A stretch of 49,785 bases of DNA from RBG-16-66-20 sp035499575 (GCA_035499575.1 DATJYN010000037.1:1-49785), one strand, 5' to 3'; shown: positions 24,194 to 33,046, counted from the first letter of the stretch. The notes: a model not told the origin generated them from the sequence alone. Program-made: numbers and translations.

Positions 24194-25467
24194 GCCCCGA
24201 GGACGAGGCGCGCCGTGAGGCCGCCGCCGGAGCGTGCGCCAAGTTCCAGGCGCCCGCCATGGCTGCGCGCGATGCGGTCGACGATCGCGAGTCCCAGGCC
24301 GGCGCCACCGGGTCCGCTGCGCGCTTCATCGAGGCGCGTGAACGGGCGCTTCAGGCGTTCGGTTTCGGCCGCCGGTATGCCCGGGCCGCGGTCGAGCACT
24401 TCGATCACCACATTGCCCGCTTCGCGCCGCGCCGCGATTTCGACCGGTTCGCCGGCGTAGCGCAGCGCGTTGTCGACCAGGTTCGATACCGCGCGGCGGA
24501 CCGCCAGCGGTGCGAAGCGGAATGGCGCGACCTCGCCGCGACGGAATGTCACCTGCCGGTCGCGCTTGCGGTAACTCTCCGCGACTTCATCCAGCAGCAG
24601 GTCGAGCTCGCTCTCCAGCTGCGGTTCATCCTCGCCCTTCGCAAAGCTTAGGAACTGCGCGATTACCTTGTCGATTTCCTCCACGTCGGCGCCCATGCCC
24701 TCGGCCGCTGCCTGTTCCGCGCCGCTCATCTCGAGGGCGAGGCGCAGGCGCGACAGCGGCGTGCGCAGGTCGTGCGAAATGCCGGCCAGCACCATGGCGC
24801 GTTCGCGCTCCATGGCCGCGAGATCCCCCGCCATGCGGTTGAAGGCGCGCGACACGGTGCGCATTTCGAGCGGGCCGGTCTCGGCGAGCGGCGCGGGCGC
24901 GCGCCCGCTGCCGACTTCGCCCGCGGCTGCGGCGATCGCCCCCAGGGGCCGGCTGAGCGTGGAGGCGATGAGCCATGCGCCGGCGAGCGCGAGCAGCAGC
25001 AGCGCCGCTCCGCCGCCCAGCCATTGCAGGCCGAAGTCCGGTTCGAAGCGCTCGCGCGGCAGCATCACCCAGTATTCGTCTTCATCGATGCCGAAGCTGA
25101 CCCAGAAGCCCTCTACCTTGTCGCGCGCAAAGGCGAAGCGCGTTTGTTCGCCGAGTTGCTGCTTGATTTTCTTCGACACCAGTTCGAACAGGGCATCGTC
25201 GGGCAGCGGCTGCAGGACCTCTCCGCTGGTAACCGGCGCAAGGCGGATGCCTTCGCGCTCGTTCAGCTCGATCAGCAGGTTGCGGCGCAGGACCGGGTCG
25301 GCATTCACCAGCGCCGCGCGCGTGAGGTTGATGATGCTGACGGTCTGCTGCGCCAGCTCGCGGGCGCGCGGCTCGCGCTCGTAGACCCGGTAGAGCTGGA
25401 AAGTGGCGGCGGCCGAAGCGAGGATCAGCAGCGCGATCAGCAGGAACGACCGCGAGAAAAGGGTCAT
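24190..25467 (-). CDS. Sensor histidine kinase, EnvZ-like
   Basis: A 425-residue membrane sensor kinase: TM1 at about 7-25, a periplasmic sensor of about 120 residues, TM2 at about 147-169, HAMP, then HisKA with phospho-acceptor His232 (ISHDLRTPLSRLRL), and an HATPase with N box NLVDNALRYAG, G1 DRGPGIP and G2 GGAGLGLAIVDRIA. This is the EnvZ architecture. It lies 29 nt downstream of the response regulator, which it presumably phosphorylates. The stimulus cannot be read. Its stop is interleaved with that of lysR. Confidence 0.95.
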   Translation of the reverse strand: MTLFSRSFLLIALLILASAAATFQLYRVYEREPRARELAQQTVSIINLTRAALVNADPVLRRNLLIELNEREGIRLAPVTSGEVLQPLPDDALFELVSKKIKQQLGEQTRFAFARDKVEGFWVSFGIDEDEYWVMLPRERFEPDFGLQWLGGGAALLLLALAGAWLIASTLSRPLGAIAAAAGEVGSGRAPAPLAETGPLEMRTVSRAFNRMAGDLAAMERERAMVLAGISHDLRTPLSRLRLALEMSGAEQAAAEGMGADVEEIDKVIAQFLSFAKGEDEPQLESELDLLLDEVAESYRKRDRQVTFRRGEVAPFRFAPLAVRRAVSNLVDNALRYAGEPVEIAARREAGNVVIEVLDRGPGIPAAETERLKRPFTRLDEARSGPGGAGLGLAIVDRIARSHGGRLELGARSGGGLTARLVLGA

Positions 25468-25496
25468 GCGCGGGTCATGCGGGGCTCACGCGCAGG

Positions 25497-26231
25497 CTAC
25501 GGATTTCCGTCCGGCACGAATACGTAGCCGAAGCCCCAGACCGTCTGGATGTGGCGCGGGTGCGCATGGTCGTCTTCGACGATCTTGCGCAGGCGGGAGA
25601 TCTGCACGTCGATCGAGCGGTCGAAGACGCCGTACTCGCGGCCGCGCGCGAGTTCCATCAGCTTGTCGCGCGACAGCGGCTGGCGCGGGTGCTGCACCAG
25701 GACCTTGAGCACGGAATATTCCCCCGTGGTGAGCGCGACCGGCTTGCCGTCGCGGGCCAGGCTGCGCGTGGCGAGGTTGAATTCGAAGGGGCCGAAACTG
25801 TGGATTTCGGTCTCGGCGGCCGGCGATCCGGGCGGGCCGGCGGGCTGCCGCCGCCGCAGCACGGCGTTGACGCGCGCCACCAGCTCGCGCGGGTTGAAGG
25901 GCTTGGGCAGGTAGTCGTCGGCGCCCATTTCCAGGCCGACGATGCGGTCGATTTCGTCTCCCTTGGCGGTGAGCATGACAATGGCGGGCCCGTTGCCCTG
26001 GGAAGCATTTGCCGATCTCAGCCGGCGGCAGATCGCCAGTCCGTCTTCGCCGGGCAGCATCAGGTCGAGCACCACCAGGTCGTAGCGCTCGCGCGCCAGC
26101 TGCTTGTCCATGCCTGCTGCGTCGGGTACCGCGCGCGCCTCGAATCCCTGCTCGGCGAGATAGCGCACCACCAGCTCCCGCAGCCGCTGGTCGTCGTCGA
26201 CGACGAGAATCCTCTTTTTCAGTTCAGTCAT
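25497..26231 (-). CDS. ompR: Response regulator, OmpR family
   Basis: A 244-residue two-domain regulator: receiver with phospho-acceptor Asp56 (VVLDLMLPGEDG), acidic DDD at 12-14 and the conserved Lys in MLTAKGDE, then an OmpR/PhoB winged helix (about 135-240: LTTGEYSVLKVLVQHPRQPLSRDKL, IDVQISRLRKI, VWGFGYVF). It closely resembles OmpR of Proteobacteria. It is first in a two-gene unit with the kinase. The divergent intergenic region (26232-26367) carries OmpR-type tandem half-sites, suggesting autoregulation and control of the neighbouring operon. Confidence 0.94.
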   Translation of the reverse strand: MTELKKRILVVDDDQRLRELVVRYLAEQGFEARAVPDAAGMDKQLARERYDLVVLDLMLPGEDGLAICRRLRSANASQGNGPAIVMLTAKGDEIDRIVGLEMGADDYLPKPFNPRELVARVNAVLRRRQPAGPPGSPAAETEIHSFGPFEFNLATRSLARDGKPVALTTGEYSVLKVLVQHPRQPLSRDKLMELARGREYGVFDRSIDVQISRLRKIVEDDHAHPRHIQTVWGFGYVFVPDGNP

Positions 26232-26265
26232 GGGTCGCAGGGTATCGCGGCGTTCCTTGCACGAT

Positions 26266-26355
26266 GAAACAACGTGTTACCTCGGACTGCGGTGGACATG
26301 AATTGTTACAAAAATCCGGGGCAATCGCATATCCGTCGCACCGCTGCCACGTAAC
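26266..26355. promoter_or_regulatory. Candidate OmpR-type binding sites
   Basis: GAAAC (26266-26270) and GTTAC (26276-26280) are direct half-sites exactly 10 bp apart, the arrangement of the 20-bp OmpR sites at ompF and ompC. Another GTTAC lies at 26305-26309 (29 bp from the second half-site, about three helical turns), and an inverted copy, GTAAC, at 26351-26355, 12 nt before the small secreted protein's ATG. The tandem pair sits 35 nt before the response regulator's start. The sites are seen; who binds is inferred. Confidence 0.55.
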
Positions 26356-26367
26356 ATCTGCAAACCC

Positions 26368-26664
26368 ATGAGGATTCTCGTTTTCCTGCTCCTGCTGTTC
26401 GTCTCGCTCCCGCCGGCACTGGCCCAGAACGGCTATCACCCGCACGAGGCAGGGCAGCGGCTGATGCCGCCGCCCGAGCGCCGCATGGGCTGGGAGGAGC
26501 GCCAGAAGCTGCGCGAGCAGGTGCGCAGCGGCCAGATGACCCGCGAGGAAGCGCGCGCGCGCTGGCGCCAGCAGCGCGGCTCGGAACCGGGCCGCAGCCC
26601 GGAGCAACGCGAGCAGTTGCGCCGCGACGTGATGGATGCCAATCGTGACCTGGAAAAACGTTGA
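26368..26664 (+). CDS. Small secreted Arg-rich protein of unknown function
   Basis: A 98-residue protein: Sec signal peptide MRILVFLLLLFVSLPPALAQ, then a highly charged helical mature part (MGWEERQKLREQVRSG, TREEARARWRQQRG). I do not recognise a firm family; it has the look of short periplasmic proteins of the DUF3106 or CpxP/Spy kind but no diagnostic LTxxQ motif. It opens an operon with the DUF1800 and DUF1501 genes, overlapping the former by 29 nt. The upstream region carries OmpR-type sites, so it is a plausible target of the adjacent two-component system. Confidence 0.75.
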   Translation: MRILVFLLLLFVSLPPALAQNGYHPHEAGQRLMPPPERRMGWEERQKLREQVRSGQMTREEARARWRQQRGSEPGRSPEQREQLRRDVMDANRDLEKR

Positions 26665-28120
26665 ACGCCTGCTGAGCCTGCTGCTCTGCCTGGCGGCCGC
26701 GGGCACGCAGGCGGCGCCGAATGCCCCGGCCATGGGCGCCGAAGAGGCTCGCCACCTGCTCAACCGGACGGGATTCGATGCGCGCCTTGCGGACATCAAC
26801 GCCTTCGCCGTGCTCGACCGCAGGCAAGCGGTCGAGAAACTGCTCGTCGCGGCGCGCAGCACGCCGCTGACGCCGGCGCCCGAGGGTGTCGAGGCCTGGA
26901 CGCCGCCGTATGTCCGGCGCCAGATGGCTGCGGACGAGCGCAAGCTGTTCCAGCGCGAACAGGTCGAGCGCGCCCTCGCGCTCAAGGGCTGGTGGCTCAC
27001 GGAGATGCTGACGACCGACTCGCAGCTCACCGAGCGCATGACGCTGTTCTGGCACAACCACTTCACCTCGAGCCTGCAGAAGGTGCGCGACTCGGGGTTG
27101 ATGTACAGGCAGAACCTGCTGCTGCGCAAGTACGCGCTCGGCAGCTTCGCCGACATGCTGCACGCCGTCGCCAGGGACCCGGCGATGCTGGTGTACCTCG
27201 ATTCAGCGACCAACCGCCGCGGCCAGCCGAACGAAAACTTTGCGCGCGAGGTGATGGAATTGTTCACGCTCGGCGAAGGCAGGTACGGCGAGGGCGACAT
27301 CAGGGAGGCGGCGCGCGCCTTCACCGGCTGGAGCATCGACCCGGCCAGCGGCGAATTCCTCTGGCGGCCGTTCCAGCACGATGGCGGCATGAAGACGGTG
27401 CTCGGCCGCAGCGGCGATTTCCAGGGCGAGGACGTGATCGAGATCCTGCTCCAGCAGCCGGCCACCGCAGAGTTCGTCGTCGGCAAGCTGTGGAAGGAGT
27501 TCGTTTCGCCGCAGCCCGATCCGGCGGAAGTCTCGCGCATCGCGCGGGTCTTCCGCGCCTCGGGCTACCAGATCAAGCCGGTAATGCGCGAGTTGCTGCT
27601 GAGCGCCGCGTTCTGGGCGCCGGAAAACCGCGGCGCGCTCGTCAAGTCGCCGGTCGAACTGGTGGTCGGCACGCTGCGGCAGTTCGACGTCACGTTCTCC
27701 GATCCGCTGCCTTTCGTCCTTCTGCTGCGCAACCTCGGCCAGGACATACTCTCGCCGCCCAACGTCAAGGGCTGGCCGGGGGGCGAAGCCTGGATCGATA
27801 CGCGCACGCTGCTCGCGCGCAAGCAGTTTCTCGAGCGCCTGATGCGCGTCGACGAAATGCGCATGGCAGCCGCGCCGATGGCGCGCATTCCAGACAAACT
27901 CGCGGAAAAACCCATGGCCGCACGTTTTGCGCGCGCGCTGCAGGACCTGCGCTTTTCGGCGCAGGACTGGATGAAGCCCTACGGCGACAGGGAGGACGCG
28001 ATGGCGCTGGTGCTGCTGCCGCTGCCTCCGTCGCAGGACGCGGCCCCGGCGCAGTCCGCCGACCGGCGTTTCGATCTGGTGCGCGCGATGGTCGCCGATC
28101 CGGTCTACCAGCTCAAATGA
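26636..28120 (+). CDS. DUF1800 family exported protein
   Basis: A 494-residue protein with an N-terminal signal peptide (ERLLSLLLCLAAAGTQA). The DUF1800 domain fills most of the rest: EARHLLNRTGFDARLADI near the start, MTLFWHNHFTSSLQKV, NRRGQPNENFAREVMELFTLGEG, and SPPNVKGWPGGEAWI. The family has no established biochemical role, but its genes very often sit beside a DUF1501 gene, as here. The listed start is the ATG at 26636; a GTG at 26645 is also possible. The stop overlaps the DUF1501 ATG (ATGA). Confidence 0.92.
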   Translation: MPIVTWKNVERLLSLLLCLAAAGTQAAPNAPAMGAEEARHLLNRTGFDARLADINAFAVLDRRQAVEKLLVAARSTPLTPAPEGVEAWTPPYVRRQMAADERKLFQREQVERALALKGWWLTEMLTTDSQLTERMTLFWHNHFTSSLQKVRDSGLMYRQNLLLRKYALGSFADMLHAVARDPAMLVYLDSATNRRGQPNENFAREVMELFTLGEGRYGEGDIREAARAFTGWSIDPASGEFLWRPFQHDGGMKTVLGRSGDFQGEDVIEILLQQPATAEFVVGKLWKEFVSPQPDPAEVSRIARVFRASGYQIKPVMRELLLSAAFWAPENRGALVKSPVELVVGTLRQFDVTFSDPLPFVLLLRNLGQDILSPPNVKGWPGGEAWIDTRTLLARKQFLERLMRVDEMRMAAAPMARIPDKLAEKPMAARFARALQDLRFSAQDWMKPYGDREDAMALVLLPLPPSQDAAPAQSADRRFDLVRAMVADPVYQLK

Positions 28121-29259
28121 AGCGCCGCGAATTCCTGGCCGCCTCCGTTGCCGCGCTGTTCGCGCCCGGGCTCGCGTTCGCGCAGGAAAATTACCGCCGG
28201 CTGCTGGTCCTGGTCGAGCTGAAGGGAGGCAACGACGGGCTGAACACGGTCGTGCCGTACGCCGACGGCAACTACTACAGCCTGCGGCCTCGCCTCGGGG
28301 TGCCGCGCGACCAGGTGCTGCAGCTCGATGCTCGCGCCGGCCTGCATCCCGCGCTCAGGCCGTTGCTGCCGCTCTGGCAGGCGGGCGAGCTGGCGGTCGT
28401 GCAGGGCGTGGGCTATCCGTCGCCGAACCTTTCGCATTTCCGCTCCATCGAAATCTGGGACACCGCATCGCGCAGCGACCAGTACCTGGCGGACGGCTGG
28501 CTGGCACGCTTGTTTGCCGAACGGCCGGTGCCCGAGGGTTTCGCGGCCGACGGCGTCGTCGTCGGCAGCAATGACATGGGCCCGCTCGCCGGGCAAGGCG
28601 GGCGCGCGATCACGCTCGCCGACCCCGAGCAGTTCCTGCGGCAGGCGCGGCTGGCGAGTTCCGTGGGCAAGCCGCGCAATGCGGCACTGGCTCACATCCT
28701 GAAAGTCGAAGACGACATCCTTCAGGCGGCCGCCCACCTGGGCGCCAATCGGACGTTCAGAACCGAATTCCCGCGCAATCCGTTCGGCAATGCCGTGCGC
28801 ACCGCCGCGCAGCTGGCCGCAAACCCGGCAGGCGTGGCGGTCATCTGCCTGTCGCTGGGCGGCTTCGATACGCACCAGAACCAGCTTGGCGTGCAGCCGC
28901 GGCTGCTTGGGGAATTGGCCGAGGGCATTGCCGCGCTCAAATCGGCGCTGGTCGAGGCCGGGCGCTGGGACTCGACGCTGCTGATGACCTATTCGGAATT
29001 CGGCCGGCGCCCGCAGGAAAACAACTCGAACGGCACCGACCACGGCACGGCGTCGGCGCATTTCGTGGCCGGCGGCAAGGTGCGCGGCGGCCTCTACGGC
29101 GATCAGCCGCGCCTGAACGCGCTCGAAGGCGGCAACCTGAGCTACGCGGTGGATTTCAGGAGTATCTACGCAACCGCGATCGGCCGCTGGTGGGGCCTGG
29201 ATGCCTCCCGCGCGCTCGGTGCGCGCTACACGCCGGTCGATCTACTAAAGCAGGTGTGA
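28117..29259 (+). CDS. DUF1501 family Tat-exported protein
   Basis: A 380-residue protein with a twin-arginine leader (MKRREFLAASVAALFAPGLAFA), so it is probably folded, perhaps with metal, before export. The DUF1501 domain belongs to the alkaline phosphatase/sulphatase superfamily; visible segments are LVELKGGNDGLNTVVPY, YPSPNLSHFRS, SLGGFDTHQNQ, TYSEFGRRPQENNSNGTDHG. The last two carry the Asp/His residues typical of the metal site. No substrate is known for the family. It overlaps the DUF1800 gene by 4 nt and converges with the acyltransferase gene, overlapping it by 15 nt. Confidence 0.92.
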   Translation: MKRREFLAASVAALFAPGLAFAQENYRRLLVLVELKGGNDGLNTVVPYADGNYYSLRPRLGVPRDQVLQLDARAGLHPALRPLLPLWQAGELAVVQGVGYPSPNLSHFRSIEIWDTASRSDQYLADGWLARLFAERPVPEGFAADGVVVGSNDMGPLAGQGGRAITLADPEQFLRQARLASSVGKPRNAALAHILKVEDDILQAAAHLGANRTFRTEFPRNPFGNAVRTAAQLAANPAGVAVICLSLGGFDTHQNQLGVQPRLLGELAEGIAALKSALVEAGRWDSTLLMTYSEFGRRPQENNSNGTDHGTASAHFVAGGKVRGGLYGDQPRLNALEGGNLSYAVDFRSIYATAIGRWWGLDASRALGARYTPVDLLKQV

Positions 29260-30642
29260 GATCGAATTGGCGTAGTAACGGATAAGCGGCAACTCGGCCG
29301 GCCGCGCGGCGAACAGCCCGTCCTTTTCTTCCAGCAGCCGGCGCAGCATGAGCATGCGCAGGCCCACCGCGACGGCGTAGTCCAGGTCCTTGCGCGGAAT
29401 GTAGACGTGCGCGCCCGCCGCCACCAGCTTTTCGATCAGCAGTTCCACCCCGGACTTCAGTTCCAGTTCCGAGATCGGCTTCAGCTCGTTCTTGAGCAGC
29501 ACGCTCGCGATGAGCGGGACCGGCACGACCGGCACGATGCTGCCGACGCGCGCCATCAGGTGCTTGCCTAGCGCCGCGATCGCAAGCTTGCGCGCGTCGC
29601 CGCCGAGCTTCTGGAAGTCCAGCCCGCGCAGGGTGCAGTATTCCCTCGTCGAGACGGGCGCCCCGAAATTCACGCAGGCGTAGCCGAAGCGGTGCCAGTC
29701 GCTCTTCAGCATCAGGCGCAGGTTGTTGCCGACGAAGCCGAGCGTGTTCCACGCGGCCCAGAAGCGGCTGGGCTTGCGGGCGTCGGGATCGGCCGAAAGG
29801 AGCAGGGTGCGGTCTTCCAGCACCCGGTCGTAGTTGAGCCCGAGCGGCACGAACACCAGGTCGCGCGCGCCGTCCATCCAGAAGCCGCGCAGCATGTAAT
29901 CGACGACGCCCAGGCGCGGCTCGCGCATCAGGCCGTCGCGCGTCAGCCCGCCTTCGGGGAAGACCGCCTGCGGCACGCCCGCCTGGGTCGCCATCACGAT
30001 ATAGCGCTCGAGCACTCGGCGGTAGAGATTGTCCTTCGAGTTGCGCCGCACGAAATAGGCTCCCATCGAGCGGATTAGCGCCGACAGCGGCCAGGACCGG
30101 GCCCATTCGCCGACGGCGTACGACAGCGCCGCCTGGTCAGCGGCGAGGTAGCCCGCCAGCACATAGTCCATGTTGGAGCGGTGATTCATCACGAACACGA
30201 CCGTCGCGTTTTCAGGCACCTTCTTGAGCGCCTCCGTATCGACGAAGCCCAGGCGCACCCGGTAAAGACCCTGGGAGAGCTTGCGGCCCAGCCAATTGCC
30301 GACCCGGAAATAGAGGTAGGCGTTGAACGCCGGCACGATCTCGCGCGCGTAGCGCTCCACGGCCATCAGCGCCGCGGCGACCGGGACCTTGTGCTGCCTG
30401 GCGAATTGTTCGGCTGCAGCCTGCACCTTCGGGTCGCCGACCAGCCGGTGGATCAGCACCTGGCGGCGCGTGCGCTGGAACGGGCGGATGCTGATGCGCA
30501 GCCGCGTGGACACCTCTTCGAGCACCACATTGGCGCGCCCAGCCACAAACCAGCGCAGGGCCGGCAGCAGCAGCTTGTCGTAGGCGGCCCAGGCCGCAAG
30601 GGCGCCGCCGAGCACCGCCAGCCACAACGGAACAGAGACCAA
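29245..30642 (-). CDS. PlsB/PlsC-superfamily acyltransferase
   Basis: A 465-residue glycerophospholipid acyltransferase-type protein with an N-terminal membrane segment (about 4-22). The catalytic HX4D motif is VMNHRSNMDY, followed by the phosphate-binding FPEGGLTRDG and the VFVPLGLNYDR block. Spacing and flanking sequence are closer to glycerol-3-phosphate acyltransferase (PlsB) than to short PlsC enzymes, but it is much shorter than E. coli PlsB (about 800), so the acceptor is left open. The start is TTG at 30642 with GGGGGAG upstream. Its promoter core is shared with the diguanylate cyclase gene. Confidence 0.88.
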   Translation of the reverse strand: MVSVPLWLAVLGGALAAWAAYDKLLLPALRWFVAGRANVVLEEVSTRLRISIRPFQRTRRQVLIHRLVGDPKVQAAAEQFARQHKVPVAAALMAVERYAREIVPAFNAYLYFRVGNWLGRKLSQGLYRVRLGFVDTEALKKVPENATVVFVMNHRSNMDYVLAGYLAADQAALSYAVGEWARSWPLSALIRSMGAYFVRRNSKDNLYRRVLERYIVMATQAGVPQAVFPEGGLTRDGLMREPRLGVVDYMLRGFWMDGARDLVFVPLGLNYDRVLEDRTLLLSADPDARKPSRFWAAWNTLGFVGNNLRLMLKSDWHRFGYACVNFGAPVSTREYCTLRGLDFQKLGGDARKLAIAALGKHLMARVGSIVPVVPVPLIASVLLKNELKPISELELKSGVELLIEKLVAAGAHVYIPRKDLDYAVAVGLRMLMLRRLLEEKDGLFAARPAELPLIRYYANSISHLL

Positions 30643-30679
30643 ATCCGTTCACTCCCCCGCGCGTAGGTACGCGCTGAAG

Positions 30680-30687
30680 TCTATACT
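30680..30687. promoter_or_regulatory. Symmetric -10 core between acyltransferase and diguanylate cyclase
   Basis: TCTATACT reads as TATACT on the plus strand (30682-30687), ending 8 nt before the cyclase ATG. On the minus strand it reads as TATAGA (30685-30680), about 37 nt before the acyltransferase TTG. Each has at least 4 of 6 consensus bases. No Shine-Dalgarno precedes the cyclase ATG, in line with a near-leaderless transcript. No clear -35 is seen. Confidence 0.5.
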
Positions 30688-30695
30688 GCGGGCCC

Positions 30696-31997
30696 ATGGC
30701 GAGCCGCAAGATCCATCCCCTGGCGGACGCTCCGGCGCGCGGCGACCAGGAGCGCATGCTGAAGATGCTGCTCAGCCAGCTCGACGGCATGGTCTACCGC
30801 TGCCGCGACGACGAGTTCTGGACCATGGAGTTCGTGAGCGAAGGCTGCCGCGCGCTCACCGGCTACCGGCCCGAGGACCTGCTGTTCAACAGCCGGATTT
30901 CCTACGAAGAGCTGACGCACCCGGAGGATCGCGCGCGCGTGCGCGCGGCGATCCGCGACGCCATCGCGGCACAGCGGCGTTTCGACGTCGCCTACCGCAT
31001 CCTGCGGGCGGACGGCTCGGTGCGCTGGGTCTCCGAGCGTGGCGCGGGCGCGTTCGGGCCGGACGGCAAGCTGCAGGCGATCCAGGGCTTCATCGAGGAC
31101 ATCACCCGGCAGCGCGAAGACGAGCAGGCGCTGCGCGATGCCGAGCTGCGCTACCGCAGCATCTTCGAGAACGCGCTCGAAGGCATCTTCCAGACCACGC
31201 CCGAAGGGCGCTACCTGAGCGCCAACCCGGCGCTGGCGCGCGTCTACGGCTACGAATCGCCGGCCGCGCTGATGGCGGCGCTGCAGGACATCGAGCAGCA
31301 GCTGTACGTCGATCCCGGCCGGCGCGAGGAGTTCATGCGGCAGATGCGCGCGCACGGCCGGATCGCGAATTTCGAATCACAGGTGCGTACGCGCGACGGC
31401 AGCATCATCTGGATTTCCGAAAACGCGCGCGCGGTGCGCGATGCCGAGGACGTCATCCGCTATTTCGAAGGCACCGTCGAGGACATCACCGAGCGCAAGA
31501 CGCAGGAACGGCGCATCGCGCACCAGGCGACCCACGACCGCCTGACCGGCCTGCCGAACCGCTACCTGCTGCAGGACCGCATCGAGCAGGCGATCCGCCA
31601 GGCGGCGCGCGAGAAGACCCATGTCGGCATGCTGTTCATCGACCTGGACCGCCTGAAGCAGGTGAACGATACGCTCGGTCACCAGGCCGGCGACGAGTTG
31701 ATCCGCATCGTCGCGCAACGGCTGCGCCGCTGCCTGCGCACCGGCGACACCGTCGCGCGCATCGGCGGCGACGAGTTCGTGCTGCTGCTGCCGGGCCTGC
31801 TCACGGTGGAGTCGATGGCGCAGGCGAAGCGCCGCGTGCTGGACGCGACCGGCGCGCACTGCACGATCGAGGGTCGCGAAGTATCGACCTCCTGCAGCGT
31901 CGGCGCGAGCGTCTACCCGCAGGACGGCCTAGACGCCGAGGCGCTGCTGCGGCGCGCGGACGAGGCGATGTACCTGGAAAAGCAGCAGCGGCGTTAA
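30696..31997 (+). CDS. Diguanylate cyclase with two PAS domains
   Basis: A 433-residue soluble protein: PAS/PAC 1 (about 28-140, ending QGFIEDITRQRE), PAS/PAC 2 (about 150-268, ending GTVEDITERKTQ) and a GGDEF domain (about 275-430). The active-site motif GGDEF is intact at 357-361, and the allosteric I-site RxxD (RTGD, 348-351) is present at the right spacing, so it should make c-di-GMP with product inhibition. No membrane segments or EAL domain are seen. The PAS ligand or signal is unknown. The stop shares TTAA with the convergent tartrate dehydrogenase gene. Confidence 0.95.
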   Translation: MASRKIHPLADAPARGDQERMLKMLLSQLDGMVYRCRDDEFWTMEFVSEGCRALTGYRPEDLLFNSRISYEELTHPEDRARVRAAIRDAIAAQRRFDVAYRILRADGSVRWVSERGAGAFGPDGKLQAIQGFIEDITRQREDEQALRDAELRYRSIFENALEGIFQTTPEGRYLSANPALARVYGYESPAALMAALQDIEQQLYVDPGRREEFMRQMRAHGRIANFESQVRTRDGSIIWISENARAVRDAEDVIRYFEGTVEDITERKTQERRIAHQATHDRLTGLPNRYLLQDRIEQAIRQAAREKTHVGMLFIDLDRLKQVNDTLGHQAGDELIRIVAQRLRRCLRTGDTVARIGGDEFVLLLPGLLTVESMAQAKRRVLDATGAHCTIEGREVSTSCSVGASVYPQDGLDAEALLRRADEAMYLEKQQRR

Positions 31998-33046
31998 AGC
32001 AGCGCGCGTTTTACCGCGTTGGTGACGGCGCGCGTATCGTGCACGCCGCCCAGGTCCGGAGTGAATACCTGTTCTTCCGTCGTTCGCTCGATCGCTTTCA
32101 TCAGGCGAGCAGCGGCCTTGGATTCGCCCAGGTGCTCGAGCATCATCGACGCTGTCCAGAAGGTGGCGATCGGGTTGGCGATGCCCTTGCCGGTGATGTC
32201 GAAGGCTGAGCCGTGGATCGGCTCGAACATGGAAGGAAACTTCCGCTCTGGGTTGAGGTTGGCGGTCGGCGCGATGCCGAGCGAGCCGGTCAGGGCGGCG
32301 GCGAGGTCGGAGAGGATGTCGGCGTGCAGGTTGGAGGCGACGATGGTGTCCAGGGTCTCGGGCTTCAGCACCATCAGCGTGGTGACCGCGTCCACCAGCA
32401 CGCGATTGGTCTTCACGTCCGGGTATTTTTTCGCCACTTCGTAAAAGATCTCGTCCCAGAGCACCATGCCATGGCGCTGCGCGTTGGATTTGGTGACCAG
32501 CGTCAGGTGCTTTTTCCTTCTTTTTCTTGCAACCTCGAAAGCAAACCGGTGAATGCGCTCGACGCCCACCCTTGTAAAGACCGAAGTCTCCGTCGCCAAT
32601 TCCTCCGGCAATCCCTTGTGCACGCGCCCGCCGGAGCCGGAATATTCGCCCTCCGAATTCTCGCGGACGATGAGCCAATCTATTTTTTCGCCGCCTTTCA
32701 GTTTTGAATCTATGCCCGGCAATACCCTGGAAGGACGGACGTTCGCGTACTGGTCGAAGCCCTGGCAGATCGGCAGGCGCAGGCCCCAGAGCGAAACATG
32801 GTCGGGCACGTCGGGCGAGCCGACCGCGCCGAAGAAGATGGCGTCGAACGTCTTGAGCTTTGCCAGCCCGCCCTCGGGAATGTAGGCGCCGGTCCTCAGA
32901 AAGCGTTCGGAACTCCAGTCGAAGGATTCGACATCGAGATTGAATTTTTCATTTTCCGAAAGGAAATTCAATATCTCGATGCCGGCGGCAATGACTTCCT
33001 TGCCGATTCCGTCCCCCGGGATCGACGCAATCCGGTAGGACTTCAA
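31994..33046 (-). CDS. Tartrate/D-malate-type dehydrogenase (isocitrate/isopropylmalate family), copy 1
   Basis: A 350-residue metal-dependent NAD(P)+ beta-decarboxylating dehydrogenase: IPGDGIGKEV (9-18), DQYANVRPSRVLPG, VRENSEGEYSGSGGR, LVTKSNAQRHG, NLHADILSD and EPIHGSAFDITGKGIANP. The DQYANVRP and RENSEGEYSG forms are those of TtuC/DmlA (tartrate and D-malate) rather than of LeuB. It overlaps the upstream paralogue's stop by 4 nt (ATGA). Three patches (about 32505-32560, 32685-32720, 32928-33000) use AGA, AGG, ATA and AT-ending codons unlike the rest of the gene. Confidence 0.9.
   Translation of the reverse strand: MKSYRIASIPGDGIGKEVIAAGIEILNFLSENEKFNLDVESFDWSSERFLRTGAYIPEGGLAKLKTFDAIFFGAVGSPDVPDHVSLWGLRLPICQGFDQYANVRPSRVLPGIDSKLKGGEKIDWLIVRENSEGEYSGSGGRVHKGLPEELATETSVFTRVGVERIHRFAFEVARKRRKKHLTLVTKSNAQRHGMVLWDEIFYEVAKKYPDVKTNRVLVDAVTTLMVLKPETLDTIVASNLHADILSDLAAALTGSLGIAPTANLNPERKFPSMFEPIHGSAFDITGKGIANPIATFWTASMMLEHLGESKAAARLMKAIERTTEEQVFTPDLGGVHDTRAVTNAVKRALL

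Noticed and set aside
10137..33000. AT-rich patches as horizontally acquired islands
   Set aside because: They are only 40-120 nt, in frame and within conserved enzymes, too small and too well integrated to be islands; kept as codon-usage findings instead.
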